Of a stretch of DNA of 64,000 nt, positions 18,269 to 26,402 are shown in pieces. Numbering within the stretch: the stretch's first letter is position 1; every line of letters starts with the position of its first letter. The stretch covers positions 186,001 through 250,000 of the forward strand of contig NZ_CP134146.1 in assembly GCF_031583575.1 (NCBI RefSeq), read 5' to 3'. Source of the stretch: Thalassotalea nanhaiensis (GTDB lineage: Bacteria; Pseudomonadota; Gammaproteobacteria; Enterobacterales; Alteromonadaceae). The notes under the pieces are model-generated. The model had not been told where the DNA came from. It worked only from the letters and a program-made list of their open reading frames with translations, and ran no database searches. A program made the position numbers and the translations under genes.

Positions 18269-19102
18269 CTATATTCGTGGTAACCACATTCCTAATGAAG
18301 CAGCAACAATACCACCAGCCATTGCCAAGGTTAATAAGACAAGAGTAACAGACATGATTATCTTATGGTGATTGTTAGTGCTATCTGACGCTTTAAAGTA
18401 TAACTGTGCAACTGCCAATGGGATAAGGTACTGTGCAAAGCCTAAAAATGTTAAAAATGGGCCTTCAAATGTTTTTGGGTCAAACCCTACTGGTGCTTGA
18501 TGAATCATTAGCCAGAGCATTAAACCAATACGGAAAAACCACACTCCACCCATAACAATGAACAGTCTAATTGCCCAACGACGGTGTGTTTTTATATCCC
18601 TTTTGATAGCAAAATAAACGGCTAAGCTTGCAAATGCCATTATTAAAATCGCGTTTAAGCTAATACTGTATTTACCAATCTCACCACCCGCTACTCCACG
18701 AGTCCAGACCATAAATAGGCCGCCAATACTTAAAATAAGCGCTGTTAATATATAAATTCGACCATTAATACGGTGAAATTTCGGCGCAGATTTTCTAATT
18801 TGAGGGATAAGCTGTAATGGGCCACCAATTAAAACAACGAGGGCAAGAAGCAAATGCATACCGACGGCAATATTTCCTACGGTGTCTCCGGCTATATAGC
18901 CATGAGGCATGACTTTGTTCCACCGGGCAAAGTCACCGTCTAATGACGCTGAGCCGTAAAACATTGCCACATAAAAAGCGAATATCCACTGTCCGAACAC
19001 CGTTACTAAAAACCACAATTTAGCGCTGTGGCTTAGCCAATTATTGTTTGATGACTGGGCAAATAATTCGCTGCCGGCTGTTGTTATTGTTGTTTGAGTC
19101 AT
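18269..19102 (-). CDS. DUF2306 multi-pass membrane protein
   Basis: 277 aa from ATG 19102, which has AGGA 7 nt upstream; an upstream in-frame ATG would add 25 residues without a ribosome site. About seven hydrophobic segments. The FHRINGRIYIL and THRRWAIRLF motifs are the conserved His/Arg signatures of DUF2306 (cytochrome-b561-like predicted membrane proteins), which suggests haem or quinone binding. Function unknown. It lies downstream of norR on the same strand, behind a hairpin. Confidence 0.72.
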   Translation of the reverse strand: MTQTTITTAGSELFAQSSNNNWLSHSAKLWFLVTVFGQWIFAFYVAMFYGSASLDGDFARWNKVMPHGYIAGDTVGNIAVGMHLLLALVVLIGGPLQLIPQIRKSAPKFHRINGRIYILTALILSIGGLFMVWTRGVAGGEIGKYSISLNAILIMAFASLAVYFAIKRDIKTHRRWAIRLFIVMGGVWFFRIGLMLWLMIHQAPVGFDPKTFEGPFLTFLGFAQYLIPLAVAQLYFKASDSTNNHHKIIMSVTLVLLTLAMAGGIVAASLGMWLPRI

Positions 19103-19315
19103 TTTAAATCCTTGAAAATTTTCCAACGTAAAATTACGTTTATTATTTAGAAGGCTAATAAGCAAGTAATGCGCCAATAATAAAACCCTTAAAAAACAGT
19201 TAGATACAAGGGGTGGAATAATGAGGCAAATGAAGTAATGATTAATTGTTAGTCATTTAAGCCAATGAGGTGTTTATTTACTGAATAAATAAAATTAAAA
19301 AAGCACGAGAAAATA

Positions 19316-19336
19316 GAAGAGTTACTAGAACTCTTC
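19316..19336 (-). terminator. Likely norR terminator
   Basis: Perfect 8-bp stem GAAGAGTT/AACTCTTC with a 5-nt loop. Read on the minus strand, it is followed by a T-rich stretch (TATTTTC), 67 bp past the norR stop. Confidence 0.55.
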
Positions 19337-19402
19337 ATTTGAGCGAAGAACGAAATGATACATTAGGGCTTAACAGCGTATGGCAAATTGAATTCGAAAC
19401 AA

Positions 19403-20992
19403 TCATTTAACCGCTTTAATTACTTTTATGTTTAAGCGCTTAGCGGCTCTATTCAAGTTGCCTCTATCGGTAGACAAACGTCTGGCAGTTGCCGCCCAAT
19501 TGCCATTTTCTTCTGTTAATACTTTAGTTATCAGCCCGCGTTGAAAGTTTTCTGTGGCATCTCTTAGATTAATATTTTCTTTGTTTATTTTATCTGCAGC
19601 TGAGTTTAACGCTGTGTCGGATAAATTACTGAGCGGGTCTTTTTTTGATAAGCCGATTAAGCTTCCACAGTCTTGTTTTTCTATGTTTATTATTTTCGAA
19701 TTCCGTTGTCGAGCACTGGCTTTTAACGCCGCGCGACTGATCACATGCTCCAATTCTCGAACATTGCCAGGCCAGTCATAGTTATTCAAATAAGTAATCG
19801 CGTCTAGCGAAGCTTTTAATTGCGTAATGCCTAATTTGCGTCTGGTGTTTTCGATAAAGTAGCCTGCTAATAATACAATATCACCTTCGCGTTCACGTAG
19901 TGGTTCAACGGTTAACGGATATACACTTAGGCGATGATATAAATCGGCGCGAAAACGCCCAGCTTCAACTTCTGTTTCTAAGTTTCGGTTCGTCGCCGCG
20001 AATATGCGCACATCAACTTGTTCTACTTTATCCTGACCAACGGGTTGTATTTCATTGTTTTGAATTGCCCGAAGGATTTTACTTTGCGCACTTAGTGGTA
20101 GTTCACCTATTTCATCGAGAAATAAGGTTCCACCATCGGCAATTAAAAATTTACCGGCTCGATTTTGTTCAGCACCGGTAAATGCACCTTTGATATGGCC
20201 AAACAACTCACTTTCAATTAAATTTTCAGGAAGGGCGGCGCAATTTACATAGACCAAGGGTGCTGTTGCTCTATTGGATTGCTGATGCAGAGTTCTTGCT
20301 ACCAACTCCTTTCCCACGCCTGTTTCACCATAGATCAAAATATTAAAATCTGAGGGCGCAACTATTTTTATTTCATTCTTTAGTCGAGTTATGCTGCTGC
20401 TGTAGCCAATAATTTCACCACCGTCTCTTTTTAACGCTTCTTGGGTGAGTTCATTTACCACTTTTTGATTGTGTATTGCTTTGCTTTCCAATTGTTCAAT
20501 CATTAAGGCGGTATTAAGCGTATTAGCAGCAATGGAAGTGATCACATCTAACGTTCTACTCGGGATATTGTCGAATGCATGTGGGGTCAAACTGTCTATG
20601 GTAAGTAAACCTATCAACTCATTGTTGAAATACAACGGTAAACCCATGCACGCATGAACAGGCAAGTCACCTTCTCTATCGGCAAGAAGCCCATCATAAG
20701 GGTCGGGTAGGGTGCTGTCGGCTGAAAATCTTACCGGGGTGGCTGAATTACATAGTATGACAAATCTTGGATGTTCATTTATCAGAAATCGTCGGCCTAA
20801 GGTGTCTTTAGTTAACCCTTGTTGTGCAATGGGTTTCAATAAATCTTGATGAAAAGACAATAAAGCAACGGCATCGCAGGCGATGGTTTTTCTAACGGTA
20901 TCGAGTAAACGATCGAACCGGTCTTTCGAACTTAAGCTATTGGTTAAATCAATTGCGAGCTGCAGCAACGCATTTGAGGTTATTTCATTCAC
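19403..20992 (-). CDS. norR: NorR-type NO-sensing sigma-54 activator
   Basis: 529-aa enhancer-binding protein. An N-terminal GAF domain (residues about 20-165; a non-haem iron centre senses NO in the E. coli protein) is followed by an AAA+ domain with Walker A GETGVGKE and the sigma-54 contact motif GAFTGA. The C-terminal Fis-type helix-turn-helix ends [20 protein letters not shown], as in NorR. The start has AGGAG upstream. It is divergent from an NnrS-Hmp operon with a sigma-54 promoter between them, which fixes the assignment by context. Confidence 0.88.
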   Translation of the reverse strand: MNEITSNALLQLAIDLTNSLSSKDRFDRLLDTVRKTIACDAVALLSFHQDLLKPIAQQGLTKDTLGRRFLINEHPRFVILCNSATPVRFSADSTLPDPYDGLLADREGDLPVHACMGLPLYFNNELIGLLTIDSLTPHAFDNIPSRTLDVITSIAANTLNTALMIEQLESKAIHNQKVVNELTQEALKRDGGEIIGYSSSITRLKNEIKIVAPSDFNILIYGETGVGKELVARTLHQQSNRATAPLVYVNCAALPENLIESELFGHIKGAFTGAEQNRAGKFLIADGGTLFLDEIGELPLSAQSKILRAIQNNEIQPVGQDKVEQVDVRIFAATNRNLETEVEAGRFRADLYHRLSVYPLTVEPLREREGDIVLLAGYFIENTRRKLGITQLKASLDAITYLNNYDWPGNVRELEHVISRAALKASARQRNSKIINIEKQDCGSLIGLSKKDPLSNLSDTALNSAADKINKENINLRDATENFQRGLITKVLTEENGNWAATARRLSTDRGNLNRAAKRLNIKVIKAVK

Positions 20993-21030
20993 AGCAATCT
21001 CCTACAAAAGTTCACTAATGATACATGAGA

Positions 21031-21090
21031 GTCATAATGACATCAATTTAATGGTGTCAATATGACTCTTTTTAGCTTGGTGTTTTAAAC
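21031..21090 (+). promoter_or_regulatory. Candidate NorR enhancer sites (three GT-N7-AC)
   Basis: GTCATAATGAC at 21031-21041 and GTCAATATGAC at 21056-21066 both fit the GT-N7-AC palindrome known for NorR. A weaker GTGTTTTAAAC lies at 21080-21090. Centres are 25 and 24 bp apart, close to the three-site enhancer of E. coli norVW. Confidence 0.7.
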
Positions 21091-21120
21091 TAATTCAGTA
21101 AAAACAGTGTGTTATAAGGT

Positions 21121-21136
21121 TGGCACTGTGTTTGCA
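21121..21136 (+). promoter_or_regulatory. Sigma-54 promoter
   Basis: TGGCAC-TGTGT-TTGCA is a full match to the -24/-12 consensus. It lies 36 bp before the first gene of the NO operon and about 31 bp after the last candidate NorR site. Confidence 0.85.
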
Positions 21137-21171
21137 ATATAAAGAATATATAGCAAACACAGGAACAAAGC

Positions 21172-21444
21172 ATGTACTCACAATTTTATATCGCCAACCA
21201 ACTACCGCAAATCGACAATGCGTTGAATTTTCAAAAATGCTTAGTGGTGGGCAATTGGCTGATGCTGGCTTCTTTTTTAATTGTATCAATGTGCGTTGCA
21301 ATTACGTTTGGCTTTGAAGAAAGCTTTGGCATTCCTGCGCAAGTGTCAGCGCATATTGCCACTATCGTTTTTGCAGGACTTTTAAAAATTGGTTACGTAC
21401 TTCGTTGCGTTGCACTGCACGCATTTGGAGTGAAGGTTTTTTAA
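21172..21444 (+). CDS. Small membrane protein of the NO-response operon
   Basis: 90 aa with two hydrophobic segments (about residues 28-48 and 57-77), and a GGA ribosome site before ATG 21172. It is the first gene after the sigma-54 promoter and its stop abuts the nnrS start, so it belongs to the NorR regulon. No family name recognised. The conserved-looking His and Cys (HIATIVFAG, LRCVALHAFG) could be metal ligands; that is speculation. Confidence 0.7.
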   Translation: MYSQFYIANQLPQIDNALNFQKCLVVGNWLMLASFLIVSMCVAITFGFEESFGIPAQVSAHIATIVFAGLLKIGYVLRCVALHAFGVKVF

Positions 21445-22674
21445 ATGATTTCTATTAACGATCCTGAATTACAGCAGCTGCAAGCTGACGCTAACAGTCA
21501 ACACAGTACGTTTACCAAGATAACTAAGCATGCTTTGTTTGACTTGCCGTTTCGCTCATTTTTCTTGAGTGCGGTATTAGCCTCAATATTATCTCTTGGT
21601 ATTTGGTCGGCATATTTAAATGGCGAGATCAGCTTTTTAAGCGGGAGTTTGTCGCCAGCTGTATGGCATATACATGAGATGCTTTTCGCGTTTGGCGCAA
21701 CAATTGCGGTTGGCTTTATATTAACCGCGGTACAAACCTGGACCGGCCAAGCAAGTATAAAAGGCTTACCTGTTATCGGTTTATTGGTGCTGTGGTTATT
21801 GGTACGTATATGTTTATTCATAAACAGCAGTGAGTCTGTTTACTTAGGTGTAGTACTACAAGCAGTTTGGTGGCTAAGTGTTATAAGTGTGTTCGCAAAA
21901 TTAACGTTTGCGGCAAAAAATCGAAGAAATTATTTATTCATTCCTTTATTAAGCGTGCTAATGCTACTGAATTTAGGAATATTACTGTTTGATTTAAATG
22001 GTCGAGCTGACTTGTCATTGCATTTTGCTCGAACGGCAGTGCTAATGTTTGGTTTATTGATGGGCATCATGGGCGGTCGAGTTATCCCATTCTTTACTAG
22101 TGCAGGAACACGTACAAGCAAAATAACAACGCCAGTGTTTTTAACTCCTATGTTGTTAGTTACCTCTGTTGCGGGGATTAGCGTTTTCTTCATTGGTCAG
22201 TTTTATAGTTTACCTTTTACCCCAGCAGCTCTGATGATCGCAAGCGGCCTGTTACACATCATTCGCTTAACTTTTTGGCGAACTAGGTTAACCGTTAATA
22301 CGCCACTGCTATGGTCGCTGCATTTATCTTATTTTTGTTTAGGGCTTGGCCTAATTCTATTGGGCTCAAGTTATCTACAAACTCAACTTCAATTTAGTGA
22401 TGCTTTGCATTTATTGACTATAGGCGCGATGGCATTAATGATTTTTGCCATGATGAGCCGAGTATCGCTAGGCCATACCGGGCGAGCTTTACAAACACAT
22501 AAAGCCATTCCTATTAGCTTTATATTGGTTTTTGCTGCTGCTCTCGCACGAGTATTTTTACCATTATTAGAACAGTACCAACTTGCCTGGCATCTAAGCG
22601 CCATTTTGTGGATGGTTGCCGGCGTAATTTTTTTGGTTATTTATAGCCCTATTTTATCAACACCAAGATCTTAA
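21445..22674 (+). CDS. nnrS: NnrS-family haem-copper membrane protein
   Basis: 409 aa with about twelve membrane segments. It shows the NnrS hallmarks WHIHEMLFAFG near residue 75 and IMGGRVIPFFT near residue 210, with further His in the SLGHTGRAL region. NnrS protects against nitrosative stress, probably by limiting iron-NO complex formation. Its ATG directly follows the stop of the 90-aa gene, implying coupling. Position between that gene and hmp agrees with NorR control. Confidence 0.88.
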   Translation: MISINDPELQQLQADANSQHSTFTKITKHALFDLPFRSFFLSAVLASILSLGIWSAYLNGEISFLSGSLSPAVWHIHEMLFAFGATIAVGFILTAVQTWTGQASIKGLPVIGLLVLWLLVRICLFINSSESVYLGVVLQAVWWLSVISVFAKLTFAAKNRRNYLFIPLLSVLMLLNLGILLFDLNGRADLSLHFARTAVLMFGLLMGIMGGRVIPFFTSAGTRTSKITTPVFLTPMLLVTSVAGISVFFIGQFYSLPFTPAALMIASGLLHIIRLTFWRTRLTVNTPLLWSLHLSYFCLGLGLILLGSSYLQTQLQFSDALHLLTIGAMALMIFAMMSRVSLGHTGRALQTHKAIPISFILVFAAALARVFLPLLEQYQLAWHLSAILWMVAGVIFLVIYSPILSTPRS

Positions 22675-22713
22675 TTTATTAATATTTTACTACTTACAAA
22701 CTTTGGAGAATCC

Positions 22714-23895
22714 ATGTTAACAGACGCTCATATCGACATCATAAAAAGCACTATCCCATTACTAGAAAATGCAGGCTCAGCGCTTACTAATCATTTTTAT
22801 AAAAGAATGTTTTCTCAAAACCCTGAACTGCAAGATATTTTCAATATGTCGAATCAGCATACTGGCCGTCAACAAGTCGCCTTGTTTGAAGCAATAGCGG
22901 CGTATGCAAAAAACATAGATAACCTAGCCGCATTAACAACGGCTGTAGAGCGTATCGCGCAAAAACATACCAGCTTCAATATTCAGGCAAAGCATTATGA
23001 AATTGTTGGCATGCATTTAATTGAAACACTTCGTGAATTAGCAACAGAGGCATTTACACCTGACGTTGAAGAAGCTTGGACACAAGCGTATTTATTTCTA
23101 GCTCAAATTTTTATCTCGCGAGAAAGTGAGCTGTATAAATTACGTTCAGAAAGTTTCGGCGGTTGGGCCGGCACTCGAAAATTTATCGTTAAAGAGAAAA
23201 ACGTTGAGTCGGAACTAGTGACAAGTTTCGTTTTTGCGCCAGTCGATCAGCAACCGGTTATTGATTATGTGCCTGGCCAATATCTTGGTGTTGAGGTAAT
23301 GCCAACAGGCTCTAAATATAAAGAGATCCGTCAGTATTCATTGTCAACAGCGGCTAACGGCAAAACCTATCGTATATCCGTTAAACGAGAAGTTAATGGT
23401 GTACCTGGTGTAGTGTCAAATTACTTACATGATGGCCTAAATGTTGGTGATGAAGTTAATTTATATGCACCTGCTGGTGACTTTTACTTTGTTGATAGAA
23501 AAGCGCCTGTAGTGCTACTTTCTGCGGGCGTTGGTGTAACGCCTATGCAATCTATTCTAGAAACCTTAGCGGCAGACAAGTATTCGGAGCAGGTCCATTA
23601 CCTCCATGCCTGTGAAAACTCTAAGCAACACTCATTTGCACAACGAGTACAGCAGCTCACAACTGAAAATCCTTGGCAACAATATACTTGGTATCGCAGT
23701 GAAGAGAGTGACAGTGAACAGATTGGTCATGGTGTTATGGACTTTTCAACACGAGACTTGCCACTGAGTAACGGTGACTTTTACTTATGTGGTCCAATCC
23801 CATTTATGCAATTTGCTAAACAGCAATTACTTACTTTGGGAGTTAGCGAGGATAGAGTGCATTACGAGGTATTTGGTCCGCACGCTGCACTTTAG
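22714..23895 (+). CDS. hmp: Flavohaemoglobin, nitric oxide dioxygenase
   Basis: 393 aa, the usual Hmp length. The N-terminal globin holds distal Tyr (NHFYKRMF), Gln (NQHTGRQQ) and a proximal His (QKHTSFN). Next comes a ferredoxin-reductase module with the FAD motif RQYSLS and the NAD-binding part (SAGVGVTPMQ, YLCGPIPFM). It converts NO and O2 to nitrate with NAD(P)H in the cytoplasm. GGAG before the ATG; 39 bp after nnrS, so probably co-transcribed from the sigma-54 promoter. Confidence 0.95.
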   Translation: MLTDAHIDIIKSTIPLLENAGSALTNHFYKRMFSQNPELQDIFNMSNQHTGRQQVALFEAIAAYAKNIDNLAALTTAVERIAQKHTSFNIQAKHYEIVGMHLIETLRELATEAFTPDVEEAWTQAYLFLAQIFISRESELYKLRSESFGGWAGTRKFIVKEKNVESELVTSFVFAPVDQQPVIDYVPGQYLGVEVMPTGSKYKEIRQYSLSTAANGKTYRISVKREVNGVPGVVSNYLHDGLNVGDEVNLYAPAGDFYFVDRKAPVVLLSAGVGVTPMQSILETLAADKYSEQVHYLHACENSKQHSFAQRVQQLTTENPWQQYTWYRSEESDSEQIGHGVMDFSTRDLPLSNGDFYLCGPIPFMQFAKQQLLTLGVSEDRVHYEVFGPHAAL

Positions 23896-23922
23896 ACGTT
23901 ACGTTTTAGTAGCCTAAAACGA

Positions 23923-23955
23923 AAAATACCCTAGCAAATGTTAGGGTATTTTTTG
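23923..23955. terminator. Bidirectional terminator between hmp and the acylase gene
   Basis: Strong hairpin around ATACCCTA / TAGGGTAT with A-runs on one side and T-runs on the other, so it can serve both convergent genes. Confidence 0.85.
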
Positions 23956-23975
23956 TTTTTATTAAGTTTTAACTA

Positions 23976-26186
23976 CTATCGTTGTGACTCTTCACCAGGA
24001 TAATAACTGCGTTTTGCCGCTTTTTTTACATCTTCAAGATAGTAATGAACCGGTCGTAATTTGCCTTGTGAATAGAGTTCCGCTTGATCATTGAAATGTG
24101 GTGATGATGGATCGCCGCTTTGGCCTCCAGCAGTAATGGCTTTCGCTGTTACCTTGTCGCCAAATTCTACAACAGCAACAAAGCTGTTGCCGCGCGTCCC
24201 ATAAATTTTCTTGGTATTGTTGAACGTACGTTGACCATACGCTGCTAACGACCCCCAACGTGATGAAGCAAAGCCGACTGGATAACTAGGCTTTGAATCA
24301 TCAAATGGCTGCACAATATCACCGGTTAAACGCTGAAAGCGATTTATTTCGCCCCATGGTGTATCCCATTGGCCAAAATCGTTGCTGAGTTTATTAATAG
24401 CAACTTTTAAACTTTGTATACCGATATTACCGGCAACTTCTAACATGTACTGATCAAAGGTAATTCCACGAGCTTTGTAGTTTGCTAATCCCTGTTCATC
24501 AGCTAAAGCCTGTTCACGTAATTCTCGGCCCCAAAATATCGCCAGTGATGTTGCTTTGCTATCAACACTTGATTTTCTATCCCACGCTTTGAGCATATCG
24601 ATTTGCGCACTAAATTCAGCTTTGTCTTTATCAGTTAACGAATCATACTGAGTAAACAGCACCGGCAATAACGCGTCAAATGCAGCAAGGTGCGGGTCAT
24701 AAGCCGCGGTAATCAGACTATCAATGGTAAAATCTTTTTTATCTTTTAAGATTTGCACCGCATTAATGCCGCGATAATTTTCTGGAAAAGTTGCCATATA
24801 AGCTGGAAAATCTTCTTGCTTAGGGCTAGTTTCACCAATGACAGAATATGGCCAGTTATTGGTGTTTTGCAGCCAGCCAGTCGCCGGGTTTAAAATGCCA
24901 ACTGTTTCTTCAATACTGTGTAGTCCTTGCCACTGTGTTGCGGGGTTACTACCATCTACAGGTTTATTCCAATCAAAGCTTGTGTCGCGTTTAGGAATGA
25001 AATTTCCGTGAAAATACGCTATGTTGCCGCTATTGTCGGCGTAAACGGTATTGTTGGATGAGTTAGTATGAAAGCGCATGGTGTCTTTGTAGCTTTCATA
25101 GTCAGTTGTTTTAGTACGTAAGTAAGACTGTTGTAATGCTTTTACCGGCTCATTCATTAATTTAATGCTGATCCATTTATCATCATTGCCAGCAACAATT
25201 GGTCCATTATGAGTGTAAAAAGCGTTTACTTGCTTGGTTTTCATACCGGTTTCTGTTTTGTAGTGCAAATCAATTGCCTTTACTGTCAGCCCTTTTATTT
25301 CATCGCCATACCGGTAATAAGCACCTTCTACAATATCTTCTTCATACCAATCAATGGCATCAGCGCCGCTTGAGGTGTGCATCCAACCGGTGTTGCTATT
25401 AAAGCCCTGATAAATAAAGAACTGGCCCCAAGTTACTGCGCCGTAAGCATTTAAACCTTCTTCACTAATCATGTGCATTTCTGCGCGAAAGTAAAATGAC
25501 GTATGTGGGTTAATTAATAATAATGCATTACCTGAGGCACTGTTGGTTGGTGCAATGGCAAAACCGTTTGAGCCAGTCGGTTCTGCATGCGGGAAAGGCT
25601 TGTTCATCGCTAGATTCGCAGACATACTCTCACTATAAAAGTTTTCTAGATCAGCTAAATTCACCCTCTCGATATCGCCGCCGATAGAGCCCTCGGTAAA
25701 TGACAGAGCCATCCAAGGTTCAAAATGGGTGATCACTTTCGGTTTAACTTCAGGATGCTTGTACAAGTAGTAATTTAAGCCATCAGCAAACGCAACCATA
25801 AGTTTTTTCATTGGCTCAGGACTGATCTCAAACTGTTGTTTCAACTGTTCAGGATCGATGAACAACCTCATCCGTAAATCACGATAAAGAGCCGACTCTC
25901 CTTCGGCTTCGGCTAAGCGCCCCATGGCATTTAAATAATTTATTTCGATTCGGTTAAAGTCATCTTCAGCTTGCGCATACACCATTCCAAATACTGCATC
26001 TGCATCGGTTTTACCGTATACGTGCGGAATGCCCCACTCATCACGCATGATGGTAATTTTTTCGGCTTGGCTTTGCCAGCGTTCAAGGTTTGCTGGCTCG
26101 GTTCCAGTCGGTGCACAACCAGTTATAGATATGATTAAACTAAAAATGAAAACCGAGAGAGGCTTAAAATGACAAGACAGGGACAT
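23976..26186 (-). CDS. Penicillin-acylase-family Ntn hydrolase, lipoprotein
   Basis: 736 aa. N-terminal lipoprotein signal with Cys24 after ITG. The proenzyme should self-cleave before Ser206 (TG-SNGFAI), the nucleophile at the start of the beta chain. The alpha-chain motif WGIPHVYG and the beta-chain AVTWGQFFIYQG and HTSSGADAIDW fit the acyl-homoserine-lactone/cephalosporin acylase branch. Such enzymes hydrolyse amides of acylated amines; the substrate here is unknown. A membrane-anchored periplasmic or outer-membrane location is likely. Followed by a shared terminator with hmp. Confidence 0.85.
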   Translation of the reverse strand: MSLSCHFKPLSVFIFSLIISITGCAPTGTEPANLERWQSQAEKITIMRDEWGIPHVYGKTDADAVFGMVYAQAEDDFNRIEINYLNAMGRLAEAEGESALYRDLRMRLFIDPEQLKQQFEISPEPMKKLMVAFADGLNYYLYKHPEVKPKVITHFEPWMALSFTEGSIGGDIERVNLADLENFYSESMSANLAMNKPFPHAEPTGSNGFAIAPTNSASGNALLLINPHTSFYFRAEMHMISEEGLNAYGAVTWGQFFIYQGFNSNTGWMHTSSGADAIDWYEEDIVEGAYYRYGDEIKGLTVKAIDLHYKTETGMKTKQVNAFYTHNGPIVAGNDDKWISIKLMNEPVKALQQSYLRTKTTDYESYKDTMRFHTNSSNNTVYADNSGNIAYFHGNFIPKRDTSFDWNKPVDGSNPATQWQGLHSIEETVGILNPATGWLQNTNNWPYSVIGETSPKQEDFPAYMATFPENYRGINAVQILKDKKDFTIDSLITAAYDPHLAAFDALLPVLFTQYDSLTDKDKAEFSAQIDMLKAWDRKSSVDSKATSLAIFWGRELREQALADEQGLANYKARGITFDQYMLEVAGNIGIQSLKVAINKLSNDFGQWDTPWGEINRFQRLTGDIVQPFDDSKPSYPVGFASSRWGSLAAYGQRTFNNTKKIYGTRGNSFVAVVEFGDKVTAKAITAGGQSGDPSSPHFNDQAELYSQGKLRPVHYYLEDVKKAAKRSYYPGEESQR

Positions 26187-26320
26187 AGCAGGGTTTATCC
26201 TTAAATAAAGTATGGATTAAGACTAGCGACAATGTTTTTATTATTCAAGCTATGAGCGTAACAGGATCGTAAACGCAGTTAGAGAGTGCAGACTATATCT
26301 ATTGATAACCTATGTACAAT

Positions 26321-26346
26321 AAAGCCAGTCACAATGACTGGCTTTT
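26321..26346 (-). terminator. Terminator of the beta-lactamase-fold gene
   Basis: Perfect AAAGCCAGTCA / TGACTGGCTTT hairpin with a 3-nt loop. On the minus strand the T-run is interrupted; it sits 57 bp past the stop of the 952-aa gene. Confidence 0.75.
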
Positions 26347-26402
26347 AATTACGGCGTAACCTTAATAGCAATAATGGCGATTAAGGCGTGATTTGTTGAA
26401 CG

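Noticed and set aside
19900-20181. A 93-codon frame opposite norR
   Set aside because: It lies fully antisense to the conserved AAA+ domain of norR and has no protein features of its own.
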